Source: Pseudomonadota bacterium
GTDB taxonomy: Bacteria > Myxococcota > Polyangia > Polyangiales > Polyangiaceae
Length of the DNA stretch: 12,839 bases
Direction of reading: 5' to 3'
Assembly: GCA_023419055.1 (NCBI GenBank)
Contig: JAEZYO010000460.1
Span: forward strand, 1 to 12,839
Shown piece after piece: positions 6,492-12,839 of the stretch. Both the position numbers and the translations under genes were made by a program. Numbering within the stretch: position 1 is the first letter of the stretch; each line of letters opens with the position of its first letter. Under the pieces are notes generated by a model that did no database searches, was not told the DNA's origin, and saw nothing but the letters and a program-made list of their open reading frames with translations.

Positions 6492-7784
6492 ATGAGCAGG
6501 CCCGTCGGGCGCGAATCGTCGCTCGTTCGCGCGCTCCTCGGGCAGGGGGTGCGCGCGTCCTGCCTGCCCATGCCCTCGGCGCACACGGTCGCGGTGGCGG
6601 CGTACGTGCGCGCCGGGCCGCGCTTCGAGAGCGCCTCGAACGCGGGGATCAGCCACTTCCTCGAGCACATGTTGCACCGCGGGACGCGGCGGCACCCCAC
6701 CGCGTACACGCAGGCGCTCGCCTTCGAGGAGCTCGGCGCGACGCTCTCGGCGGCCACGTACGTCGACCACGGCGTGCTCAGCGTGAGCGTGCCTCCGGAG
6801 AACTACGAGCAGGTGGTGGAGCTCCTCGCCGAGGTCTGCCTCGACCCCGTGTTCGACAACATCGAGCTCGAGCGCGGCATCGTGCGCGAGGAGCTGCTCG
6901 AGGGGCTCGACGCGGCGGGTCGCCACGTGGACCCGGAGAACCTGCTGCGCGCCGCGTGCTTCCCCGACCACGGCCTCGGGCTCCCGATCATCGGCACGCC
7001 GGAGACGCTCTCGTCGTTCGACGAGCCCGCGCTCCGCGCGCACCACCGCGCGCACTACACGACGCGAATGGTGGTCACGGTCGCCGGCAAGATCGAGGTC
7101 GATAGAGCGCTCTCGGCCGTGGAGCGCGTCTTCCGCCCCGAGGTCGGGGTCGATCCCGCGAGCACGCCGCCCGCCGAGCCGAGCGGGCCGATCTTTCGCT
7201 ACGTCTCGAACCGCTCGAGCCAGACCGCGCTCCGCGTCGGCTTTCGTGCGCCCTCGGAGCAGGACGCGCTCGAGCCTGCCACCGAGATCCTGCTGCGCGT
7301 GCTCGACGACGGCATGTCGACGAGGCTCTACCATCGGCTCTGCGACGAGCGCGGGCTCTGCTACGACGTGTCCGCGACGTACGAGGCGTACGGTGACGCC
7401 GGGCTCTTCGACATCTCCGCCGAAACGTCTCACGAACAAGCGCTCGAGGTGATGGACGAGCTGTTCGGGATCTTCCGCGCGCTGCGCGAGGAGGGCGCGA
7501 GCGAGGCGGAGGTGCAGAAGGCGCAAGCTCGCTATCGCTGGCAGCTCGACGAGATCATCGACGTGCCGTCGGAGCTCACCGCCTTCTACGGTCTGGGTGA
7601 GCTCACCGGCGTGGCGCGCACGCTCGAGGAGCGAGCGAAGCAGCTGTCGAGCGTCAGCGTCGCGGACGTGAAGCGCGCGGCGGAGTCGCTGTTCGTGGGG
7701 CGCAACCTGGCCGTGGCCGCAGTCGGCAGCTTGCCGCGCAAGGCGCGCACGGAGCTCGAACGCCGCCTGAAATCGCTGAGCTGA
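6492..7784 (+). CDS. M16 family zinc metallopeptidase
   Basis: The 430-residue protein is a single M16B-type chain (about the length of processing-peptidase subunits and of bacterial PqqL-like proteins of this clan). The inverted zinc motif HFLEH is at residues 55-59: His55 and His59 bind zinc and Glu58 is the catalytic base. The third ligand is expected about 73 residues on, at Glu132 or Glu133 in GIVREELLE. The second half has the R/Y substrate motif region, LDDGMSTRLYHRLCDERGLCYDV. No signal peptide is seen, so it probably acts in the cytoplasm, although some family members are exported. The ATG at 6492 is 23 bp after the parvulin gene. All catalytic residues are present; the substrate is unknown. 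Confidence 0.93.
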   Translation: MSRPVGRESSLVRALLGQGVRASCLPMPSAHTVAVAAYVRAGPRFESASNAGISHFLEHMLHRGTRRHPTAYTQALAFEELGATLSAATYVDHGVLSVSVPPENYEQVVELLAEVCLDPVFDNIELERGIVREELLEGLDAAGRHVDPENLLRAACFPDHGLGLPIIGTPETLSSFDEPALRAHHRAHYTTRMVVTVAGKIEVDRALSAVERVFRPEVGVDPASTPPAEPSGPIFRYVSNRSSQTALRVGFRAPSEQDALEPATEILLRVLDDGMSTRLYHRLCDERGLCYDVSATYEAYGDAGLFDISAETSHEQALEVMDELFGIFRALREEGASEAEVQKAQARYRWQLDEIIDVPSELTAFYGLGELTGVARTLEERAKQLSSVSVADVKRAAESLFVGRNLAVAAVGSLPRKARTELERRLKSLS

Positions 7785-7805
7785 GCTCGCCGAGCTCGAG
7801 TAGGC

Positions 7806-8198
7806 TCAACCGTTCGTGCGGCGGCCGCCGCGCCGCGACGCGGGCTTCTCCTCGGCGTGTTCTTCGCGCACGAGGGCCTCGGCGACGCGCAACACGCGAC
7901 GGCGCGTGGCCGGGTTCGCCGTGCGCAAGATCACGCTGATGCGATCTTCTTTGGGGCGTGGCTTGCCCGGCGCCGACAAGAGCTCGGCCACCTCGACACC
8001 GAGCGCGCTCGCGAGCCGCACCAAGGTCTCGAGCGATGGATTCGAGTTCGCCGATGACCGACCGCGGAGCACGCGTTCGAGTCGCGCCACCGTCTCGACA
8101 GTCACGCCTGCGCGCGCAGCGAGTTCGGCTTGAGTCAAACCGGCTTCCAACCTGAGTTGTCGAACGTGCTCTGCTAATCGCGTCGCAATGTCTGTCAC
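7806..8198 (-). CDS. XRE-family helix-turn-helix regulator
   Basis: The 130-residue protein has an N-terminal Cro/C1-type HTH domain (about 8-75) with the typical run LTQAELAARAGVTVETVARL (21-40) containing the recognition helix, followed by SLETLVRLASALGVEVAELL. The C-terminal 50 residues are basic and lack a known sensor domain. The GTG at 8198 is the likely start; an in-frame TAG nine codons upstream limits any extension. It ends 21 bp from the convergent M16 gene and faces the receiver gene across a shared upstream region, so it may control itself and that neighbour. A recurrent insertion, RGRSSANSNP (46-55), lengthens the loop after the recognition helix compared with typical members. 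Target sites are not evident. Confidence 0.9.
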   Translation of the reverse strand: MTDIATRLAEHVRQLRLEAGLTQAELAARAGVTVETVARLERVLRGRSSANSNPSLETLVRLASALGVEVAELLSAPGKPRPKEDRISVILRTANPATRRRVLRVAEALVREEHAEEKPASRRGGRRTNG

Positions 8199-8236
8199 CG
8201 TGGAGCTCGCCGAACTCCCGCCCTAAGAGCAGGGGT

Positions 8237-8264
8237 AAGTTACGATCTCTGGGGTCGATGTCAT
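8237..8264 (-). promoter_or_regulatory. Weak candidate promoter for the XRE gene
   Basis: On the minus strand an ATGACA hexamer (8259-8264, five of six matches to the -35 consensus) is followed after 16 nt by TAACTT (8237-8242, three of six to -10). It lies about 40 nt before the GTG start. The match is modest and may be chance. Confidence 0.25.
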
Positions 8265-8414
8265 CAGACCTCTGCGCCTGGACTTTCAGCGTGGGGACGA
8301 ATTGACGCGACCGAACGGCCGATTGCAACATTTGATCCAAGTAGGCGGATCACACCAGAGAACGGCTGCTTCGTGAGCTCGGCGCTCGCTCTCGAGGGAG
8401 GGAAGATGCGACTT

Positions 8415-8445
8415 TTGTCTAGACGCAAACGAGGGGTTGTATAGT
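8415..8445 (+). promoter_or_regulatory. Candidate promoter for the receiver gene
   Basis: TTGTCT (8415-8420) and TATAGT (8440-8445, five of six matches to the -10 consensus) are separated by 19 nt. Transcription would start near 8452, after the TTG at 8437, which argues against that codon as the start. The spacer is longer than the ideal 17. Confidence 0.4.
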
Positions 8446-8520
8446 CTCGAGGGGTTAGAACTCTCGCGCATGCAGCTCGGGAGGCGCGGCGGGACCAAAC
8501 TCGCAGAAGGAAGCAAAGTC

Positions 8521-8883
8521 GTGCTGGGGAGGAACTGGAGAGCCGCGCTCGTCGTCGACGACGATCGATTGTTGAGAACGCTCGTGATCAAACTGCTGCA
8601 GGAGCTCGGCCTACCGACCGTTCTCGAAGCTTCGAGCTCGAGGGAGGCGATCGAAATTTTGCAGAGGCATCAGCCCGATCTGGTGCTCACCGATTGGGCC
8701 ATGGAGACCCGCGACGCGGGGCTCGCCGTCGTGCGCGCCGCAGATCAGCTCGGCTCGAATGTTCTGGTGGTCTCGGGGGCGGAGCCGGCGCTGCCTCCCG
8801 AGCACCTCGCGGTGCGTTGGATCCCGAAGACCGAAGTGTCGCTCGAGCGCTTGAGGGCCGAGCTCGACGGCGTGGCGGAGTGA
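8521..8883 (+). CDS. Stand-alone response-regulator receiver domain
   Basis: The 120-residue protein is one CheY-like domain with no output domain. Acidic pocket residues are Asp13 and Asp14 (VVDDD), the phosphate acceptor is Asp58 (LVLTDWAME), the switch Ser is Ser85 (LVVSG) and the conserved Lys is Lys103 (IPK). I choose the GTG at 8521 because AAGGAAG (8507-8513) lies 7 nt before it and the domain begins at once; the frame also allows an ATG at 8470 or a TTG at 8437, adding 17 or 28 residues of unstructured sequence. No histidine kinase gene is adjacent, so it is an orphan that must receive phosphate from elsewhere and act by protein contact. It ends 10 bp from the convergent hypothetical gene. 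Confidence 0.88.
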   Translation: MLGRNWRAALVVDDDRLLRTLVIKLLQELGLPTVLEASSSREAIEILQRHQPDLVLTDWAMETRDAGLAVVRAADQLGSNVLVVSGAEPALPPEHLAVRWIPKTEVSLERLRAELDGVAE

Positions 8884-8893
8884 CGAGCGCGCC

Positions 8894-9319
8894 TCAGCGC
8901 GCCGCGACGGTCTTCTCGAGCGCGAGGGCGTGACGGAGCTCGTCCGGGAGCTCCCCCTCGGAGTCGAGCTTCCGCTCGAAGGTGATCTCGTACCAGGTGT
9001 CGAGCGTCTTCGAGCGATCGCCGGGGTCGCGCACCGGGACCGCGTTCGAGCTCACTTCGCGGTAGCCGCGCTGCTCGACGCTCTTCGCGAGGTCGCGCAC
9101 CCTCTCGTAGAGGGCGTCCGCGCTCTCGCTGGGGAAATCGCTGGCCTGCGCCTTGAAAACGACCCGCACGGAGAGCTCGTGAACGCGCACCCCGACCCCC
9201 GCATCCATCAACAGGTTGTCCCGAACGCGATCGGCGAGCGACACCTGATCGGGGGATGTGCGGTAGATTTCGAAGCCTTGCGCGATCAGCGTCTTCTTGA
9301 GCTCTGAAGGAGTGGGCAT
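8894..9319 (-). CDS. Conserved-looking hypothetical protein
   Basis: The 141-residue protein starts at the ATG of 9319; an open frame runs 62 codons further upstream but that part is Arg/Pro/Gly-rich and looks untranslated. It is a soluble alpha/beta protein: an N-terminal helix (PSELKKTLIAQGFEIYRT), a helix SLADRVRDNLLMDAGV, then strands VRVHELSVRVVFKAQ and TWYEITFERKL around a helix ADALYERVRDLAKSVEQRGY. There is no signal, membrane helix or metal motif. The ribosome site is unclear: GGAG abuts the ATG directly. It stands alone between the receiver and PilZ genes, convergent with the former and divergent from the latter. I do not recognise the family. Confidence 0.75.
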   Translation of the reverse strand: MPTPSELKKTLIAQGFEIYRTSPDQVSLADRVRDNLLMDAGVGVRVHELSVRVVFKAQASDFPSESADALYERVRDLAKSVEQRGYREVSSNAVPVRDPGDRSKTLDTWYEITFERKLDSEGELPDELRHALALEKTVAAR

Positions 9320-9496
9320 CTCCGGATGAAGTTTTCGGGTGAACGGCTTGCTTGCAGCCGCCCCTCTCCTTCGGCGACCGGGACAACTCCCGGCAAGATC
9401 AGGGTAGATGCCGCTTAGGTGAAGCGTCAAGCGCGCTCTCGAGGCAGACCCCGGGTGCTTTGGCCCTCCGGGGGAAGGTGATAAGGTCCTTTGACC
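9320..9496. promoter_or_regulatory. Divergent upstream region with two small hairpins
   Basis: This region lies between the hypothetical gene and the PilZ gene and should hold both promoters. It contains a perfect hairpin CCGGGA-CAAC-TCCCGG (9378-9393) and a six-pair stem CCCCGG/CCGGGG (9449-9454 with 9468-9473) that ends about 10 nt before the probable ribosome site of the PilZ gene. No convincing -35/-10 pair was found. Confidence 0.35.
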
Positions 9497-9832
9497 GTGA
9501 CTCAACCGAAGAATCCAGGCCCGGGCGACTTCGAGCTCCGGGCAAGGCGCCTCGCGGGCGGGGCTCGGCGCGAGGCGTCAGAGCGCGTCGTGATTCGCGG
9601 GCCGGGCTTCGAGACCAACGGTTGGACGTTGAACGTGAGCCGGGGCGGCCTTCGGGTCGTGGTGGAGGAGGCGCTCCGCTTGAACGGTGACTACCAGGTC
9701 CTCGTGGGCGACGGTGAGGCAGATCAGTCACGCGGAGTCACCGTCGTCTGGGTGAAAGACGCGGCCGACGGGCAGATCGTCGGGCTCAAGTACCTCGATA
9801 CCGAGGGCTCGATCCCCCCCGACGACGAGTAA
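9497..9832 (+). CDS. PilZ-domain protein
   Basis: The 111-residue protein is one small beta-rich domain with the PilZ signature NVSRGG (Asn46, Ser48, Gly51; consensus D/N-x-S-x-x-G) and closing strands VTVVWVKD and GQIVGLKYLD. PilZ domains usually bind cyclic di-GMP with an upstream RxxxR pair; here the candidates are Arg25 and Arg30 in RREASER, one residue further apart than the consensus, so nucleotide binding is uncertain. The GTG at 9497 fits the AAGGT site at 9483-9487; a TTG at 9491 would lie too close. It ends 6 bp before the helicase start, in the same frame, and probably shares its transcript. The C-terminal tail is acidic. Many myxobacterial PilZ proteins of this size lack a known partner. 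Confidence 0.82.
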   Translation: MTQPKNPGPGDFELRARRLAGGARREASERVVIRGPGFETNGWTLNVSRGGLRVVVEEALRLNGDYQVLVGDGEADQSRGVTVVWVKDAADGQIVGLKYLDTEGSIPPDDE

Positions 9833-9838
9833 GCCGCC

Positions 9839-11851
9839 TTGGTTTCGGCGCTCGAGCTGCTCGGTCCCGGCGGGCCCCTCCAACGCTCGCTCGAAGGCTA
9901 CGAGGAGCGTCACGGCCAGCTCGAGATGGCGCGAGCGGTCGAGCGCACGCTCCGGGAAGGTCGCGTGCTCGTGTGCGAAGCGGGCACCGGTACGGGAAAG
10001 ACTCTTGCCTATCTGCTCCCTGCCATTCTGAGCGGCAAGAAGGTCATCGTCTCGACGGCGACCCGGGCGCTCCAGGAGCAGATATTCGGAAAGGACCTTC
10101 CCCTCATCGCGCGCACCCTCGGGCTCGCCCCGCGCGCGGCGCTGATGAAGGGCATCGGCAACTACGTCTGCCGGCGCCGGTACCAGGACTTTCGGCGCGG
10201 CGAGGAGGCCGGGCGCCCCGAGCACGCTCGGTCGCTCGCCCTGCTCGAGAGCTGGATCGCCGAGACGGAGACCGGTGATCTCGCCGAGCTCGCGAGCCTG
10301 CGCGAAGACGATCCGATTCGAGCCGAGATCGCCTCATCGAGCGAGACCCGCCTCGGGCAACCCTGCCCTCACTACGAGTCCTGCTTCGTGACCAGCATGA
10401 AGCGCGAGGCCGAAGCGGCGGAGCTCGTGGTGGTGAACCATCACCTCTTCTTCGCGGACCTCGCGCTCAGGGGGCCTCACCCGGGCCGGGTGCTACCCGA
10501 CTACGACGCGGTCATCTTCGACGAAGCGCATCAGCTCGAAGACGTCGCGACCCTGTTCTTCGGCATCCGCGTCTCCGATCGCCGCATCGAGCGAGTGCTC
10601 AGAGATGCCGAGCGCGCGCTCCGCTCGACCGGCGAATCGGGAGCGCTCTTCGCCGGAGGCGAGCGGTTGATCGAAGCCGTGCGCAGCGCGACGCGGCTCC
10701 TGTTCCGCGAGCTCGCGCGCCTGGGCGGCGGCGCGGAGGGCCGCGTCACGCTCGAGCGAGACGTGTGGGCCGGGCCCGCGCAAGAGCGCTGGTTCGAGCT
10801 CGATCGGACGCTCGACGGCCTGGGCGCGCTCGCGGCGAGCACGCGCGGGAAGCTCGAGGGGCCTACCGGGCGCGGGAGCGCCTTCGAGGCGCTCGAGGTC
10901 ACCGAGCGCCGCGCCGAGCTCCTGCGCGAACAGCTCGCCGCGATCGTCGACGGCGGCGCCGGGCGCGTGACCTGGCTCGATCTCGGCCCGAAGGGCGCGG
11001 CGTTGAGCTCGTCTCCCGTGGACCTCTCTCACGCTCTTCGAGAGCGCATCTTCGAGAGCGTACCGGCGGTGGTGCTCACGAGCGCGACGCTCGCCACCGT
11101 CAGGAGGAAGAACGACGAACCCGACACTACGGGCGCGTTCGGCTATTTGCGCTCGCGCCTCGGCATCGCCGATTCGGGCGTCGTGGTCGACGAGCTCGTG
11201 GTGAGCTCGCCGTTCGATTTCGAGCGCCAGGCGCTGCTCTACACGCCGAAGGATCTGCCCCCGCCGAACACGAGCGACTTCACGCGCGCCGCGGCCGATC
11301 GCATCGCCGAGCTCTGCCGCATCACGCGCGGCGGTTGCTTCGTGCTCACCACCTCGGTGCGCTCGATGCGCGCGCTGCACGCGCTGCTCCGCGAGCGCTT
11401 GCCGCTCTCGCGCTTGCTCCTGCAGGGCGAGGGCTCGAAAGCGGCGCTGATCTCGGCGTTCCGCGCGGACGGCAACGCGGTGCTCGTCGCGACCATGAGC
11501 TTCTGGGAGGGCGTCGACGTGCCGGGCCAGGCGCTGCGCCTGGTGGTGCTCGAGAAGATTCCGTTCGCGGTGCCGACGGATCCGGTCGTGATGGCGCGCT
11601 CGCGCGTGCTGGAGGAGCAGGGCAAGAAGCCGTTCATCGACCTGCACGTGCCTGCCGCCGCGCTCACGCTCAAGCAAGGCTTCGGCAGGTTGATACGCTC
11701 GCGCTCCGATCGCGGCATCGTCACGCTGCTCGACGAGCGCGTGCACCGCCGCGGTTACGGGCGCCTGTTGCTCGAGGCGCTGCCGCCGGCGCGCCGGACC
11801 CACGAGCTCGAAAGCGTGCGCGACTTCTGGTCGTCGCTCGATCGAGGCTAG
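9839..11851 (+). CDS. dinG: DinG/Rad3-type (XPD-like) superfamily 2 DNA helicase
   Basis: The 670-residue protein has the full helicase set: Walker [10 protein letters not shown] (48-56), DEAH (228-231), TSATLAT (414-420), the motif [10 protein letters not shown] (555-564) and motif [11 protein letters not shown] (613-621). It begins with the Q-motif-like [14 protein letters not shown]. Such enzymes unwind DNA 5' to 3' and clear R-loops and repair intermediates. Residues 105-185 correspond to the iron-sulfur domain, where Cys111, Cys176 and Cys182 are kept but the fourth expected ligand is Arg171. The only reasonable start is TTG at 9839, because later starts lose the N-terminal motif. It follows the PilZ gene by 6 bp. 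Codon 171 is CGC, one transition from a Cys codon. Length is close to E. coli DinG (716). Confidence 0.93.
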   Translation: MVSALELLGPGGPLQRSLEGYEERHGQLEMARAVERTLREGRVLVCEAGTGTGKTLAYLLPAILSGKKVIVSTATRALQEQIFGKDLPLIARTLGLAPRAALMKGIGNYVCRRRYQDFRRGEEAGRPEHARSLALLESWIAETETGDLAELASLREDDPIRAEIASSSETRLGQPCPHYESCFVTSMKREAEAAELVVVNHHLFFADLALRGPHPGRVLPDYDAVIFDEAHQLEDVATLFFGIRVSDRRIERVLRDAERALRSTGESGALFAGGERLIEAVRSATRLLFRELARLGGGAEGRVTLERDVWAGPAQERWFELDRTLDGLGALAASTRGKLEGPTGRGSAFEALEVTERRAELLREQLAAIVDGGAGRVTWLDLGPKGAALSSSPVDLSHALRERIFESVPAVVLTSATLATVRRKNDEPDTTGAFGYLRSRLGIADSGVVVDELVVSSPFDFERQALLYTPKDLPPPNTSDFTRAAADRIAELCRITRGGCFVLTTSVRSMRALHALLRERLPLSRLLLQGEGSKAALISAFRADGNAVLVATMSFWEGVDVPGQALRLVVLEKIPFAVPTDPVVMARSRVLEEQGKKPFIDLHVPAAALTLKQGFGRLIRSRSDRGIVTLLDERVHRRGYGRLLLEALPPARRTHELESVRDFWSSLDRG

Positions 11852-11863
11852 AGGTACCGGCGC

Positions 11864-11879
11864 GCTCGGGCGCCCGAGC
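11864..11879. terminator. Perfect 16-bp palindrome between convergent genes
   Basis: GCTCGGGCGCCCGAGC is its own reverse complement and fills most of the 28 bp between the stop codons of the helicase gene (11849-11851) and the last gene (11880-11882). As RNA either strand can fold into a six-pair stem with a GCGC loop. No T-run follows on either side, so it would not be a classic intrinsic terminator, but it may act as a two-way pausing or 3'-end-protecting hairpin. Confidence 0.45.
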
Positions 11880-12839
11880 CTACTTGCCCTTCTTCTTCAC
11901 GGGAGCCGGGGCCTTCTTGGCGGGCGGCGCCTTCTTGGCGGCGGGCGACGCCTTCGGGGCTGCCTTCTTGGCCGGCGCCTTCGATGGCGGAGCCGCGGCC
12001 GCCGGCGCCTTCTTGGCCGGACCTTTCTTGGCGGGAGCCGGCGCCTTCTTGGCGGTGGGAGGTGCCTTCGCGGGCGCCTTCTTGGCCGGAGCTTTCTTGG
12101 CGGGAGCCGGCGCCTTCTTGGCGGCGGGGGCGGGCTTCGCAGGCGGCGCCTTCTTGGCGGGCGGCGCCTTCTTGGCCGGAGGGGCCTTGGGTGCCGGAGT
12201 AGCCTTCGCGGGTGCCTTCTTGGCGGGCGGCGCCTTTGCAGCCGGTGCTTTCTTGGCCGGAGGGGCCTTGGGCGCCGGAGCAGCCTTCACGGGTGCCTTC
12301 TTGGCGGGCGGCGCCTCCTTCTTGGCCGGAGGGGCTTTGGGCGCTGCCGCCTTGGCGGCTTTGGGCGTTGCCGCTTCAGGCGCCGGAGCAGCCTTGGCGG
12401 GTGCCTTCTTGGCCGGCGGAGCCTTGGGTGCGGGGGCCGCCTTCGCGGCGGGAGCCTTGGGCGCAGGCGCTGCCTTCTTGGCCGGCGGAGTCTTGGGTGC
12501 GGGAGCCGCCTTGGCGGGTGCCGGCTCCTTGGCTGCGGCTGCTTTCGGCTCGACCTTCTTCACGGGTGCAGCCTTCTTGGGCGGCGCCTTCGCTTCAGGC
12601 TTCGACTTCTTTGCGGGCGCTTCGTCCTCGTCCTCGTCGCCTTCGTCCTCGTCGAGATCTTCGTCCTCGTCTTCTTCGTCGAGGTCTTCGTCTTCTTCTT
12701 CGAGGTCCTCGTCCTCTTCGTCTTCGTCGACGGGCTTCGACGCCTTCGGCTTCGAGGCTTGCGGCTTCGACGCTTTCGCCGTCGCCTTGGGAGCGGGCGC
12801 TTCGTCCTCGTCTTCTTCGTCGAGGTCTTCGTCTTCTTC
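11880..12839 (-). CDS. Acidic-then-H1-like Lys/Ala/Pro-rich protein, C-terminal 319 residues (N-terminus outside)
   Basis: The frame is open from the right edge to the TAG at 11880-11882; the GTG at 12563 sits inside it and is not a convincing start. From the edge inward the visible protein has an acidic block, a short Ala/Lys/Ser segment, a second, longer acidic block of Asp/Glu with a few Leu (about 12620-12731), then about 230 residues made almost only of Ala, Lys and Pro in repeats such as PPAKKAP. Such tails resemble eukaryotic histone H1 C-terminal domains and bacterial H1-like proteins, and bind DNA or RNA without fixed structure. A folded domain may lie upstream. CarD of Myxococcus also joins an acidic block to a basic chromatin-like tail, so a related regulator is possible. 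Other options are a topoisomerase or ribosome-associated protein with such a tail. Confidence 0.85.
   Translation of the reverse strand, partial: EEDEDLDEEDEDEAPAPKATAKASKPQASKPKASKPVDEDEEDEDLEEEDEDLDEEDEDEDLDEDEGDEDEDEAPAKKSKPEAKAPPKKAAPVKKVEPKAAAAKEPAPAKAAPAPKTPPAKKAAPAPKAPAAKAAPAPKAPPAKKAPAKAAPAPEAATPKAAKAAAPKAPPAKKEAPPAKKAPVKAAPAPKAPPAKKAPAAKAPPAKKAPAKATPAPKAPPAKKAPPAKKAPPAKPAPAAKKAPAPAKKAPAKKAPAKAPPTAKKAPAPAKKGPAKKAPAAAAPPSKAPAKKAAPKASPAAKKAPPAKKAPAPVKKKGK
11890..12560 (-). repeat. Degenerate tandem array coding PAKKAP-type units
   Basis: The core GGCGCCTTCTTGGC and its variants recur throughout, encoding Ala-Lys-Lys-Ala-Pro motifs in one frame. Unit length varies (roughly 5 to 13 codons), so it is an imprecise array likely to expand or contract by recombination. 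Confidence 0.75.
12659..12698 (-). repeat. 40-bp direct repeat, copy 1 (acidic block)
   Basis: These 40 bases are identical to 12800-12839. The offset is 141 bp, exactly 47 codons, so the two copies encode the same acidic peptide. It points to an internal duplication of the acidic block. Confidence 0.8.
12800..12839 (-). repeat. 40-bp direct repeat, copy 2 (cut by the window edge)
   Basis: Identical to 12659-12698 over all visible bases; the match may extend past the right edge. Preceding bases (GCGGGCGC) also match those before a third acidic stretch near 12613. Confidence 0.8.

Larger units (their letters stand above)
8199..8520. promoter_or_regulatory. Shared upstream region of the XRE and receiver genes
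   Basis: These 322 bp between two divergent genes are the longest gene-free stretch of the window and are less GC-rich than the rest. Besides the two candidate promoters, they hold a 12-codon open frame at 8406-8444 (ATG after GGGAGGGAAG) that could be a leader peptide but overlaps the -10 candidate. I see no clear repeat-based operator for the XRE protein. Confidence 0.45.

Noticed and set aside
6381..7526. A 381-codon antisense open frame across the M16 peptidase gene
   Set aside because: The plus strand has intact catalytic motifs; this frame is Arg/His/Val-rich with no recognisable domain.
9320..9505. Upstream extension of the 141-residue hypothetical gene
   Set aside because: The added 62 residues are Pro/Gly/Arg-rich and overlap the start of the divergent PilZ gene; the ATG at 9319 starts a well-formed fold.
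10493..11803. A 436-codon antisense open frame across the helicase gene
   Set aside because: Shadow of the helicase codons; no start signal or domain.
11984..12202. Plus-strand frame within the Lys/Ala/Pro array, rich in Trp and Pro repeats
   Set aside because: It arises only from reading the repeat unit on the other strand.
11880..12839. The low-complexity array as a minisatellite or CRISPR-like array
   Set aside because: Unit lengths vary in multiples of three and keep one open frame; there are no constant repeats with unique spacers.

Overview
The window is GC-rich throughout, dominated by GC-ending codons, with several GTG/TTG starts. Gene content (a pal-tolQ-tolR-tonB/tolA-like operon, many lipoproteins and single-domain regulators, an H1-like Lys/Ala/Pro-rich protein) and the style of the proteins suggest a myxobacterium, perhaps of the Polyangia/Sorangium type. 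That is a judgement from protein character, not from a marker gene. No rRNA, tRNA, CRISPR array, insertion sequence or phage gene is visible, so this looks like ordinary chromosome rather than a mobile island.

Left part (1-2165, minus strand): a tight envelope-energy operon read right to left: the peptidoglycan-binding lipoprotein Pal, then TolQ/ExbB, TolR/ExbD and the start of a TonB/TolA-like protein that leaves the window. An AT-richer leader of about 220 bp precedes it. Next (2384-3878, minus) is a compact three-gene unit of unknown function: a basic, largely disordered protein with a helical C-terminus, a remarkable cysteine-rich repeat protein, and a small protein with a C-terminal membrane anchor. 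Divergent from it (plus strand) are a lipoprotein of unknown function (3982-4614), a membrane-anchored periplasmic parvulin-type chaperone (4732-6468) and an M16 zinc metallopeptidase (6492-7784).

Middle and right: a set of small single-domain regulators follows, namely an XRE-type repressor-like protein (minus), a stand-alone receiver domain (plus) and a PilZ-like protein (plus). A conserved-looking hypothetical protein (minus) lies among them. The PilZ gene is followed after 6 bp, in the same reading frame, by a DinG/Rad3-type helicase. A perfect 16-bp palindrome separates the helicase from the convergent last gene. That gene encodes a strongly charged protein (acidic Asp/Glu blocks followed by a long Lys/Ala/Pro histone-H1-like tail) whose N-terminus lies beyond the window.

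The most interesting things are the cysteine-rich protein, in which every third residue over 84 positions is Cys, Ser, Leu or Met and all 18 cysteines share one register; the helicase, in which one of the four expected iron-sulfur cysteines is Arg; and the polyampholyte C-terminal protein. No complete known defence, secretion or biosynthetic system is present.
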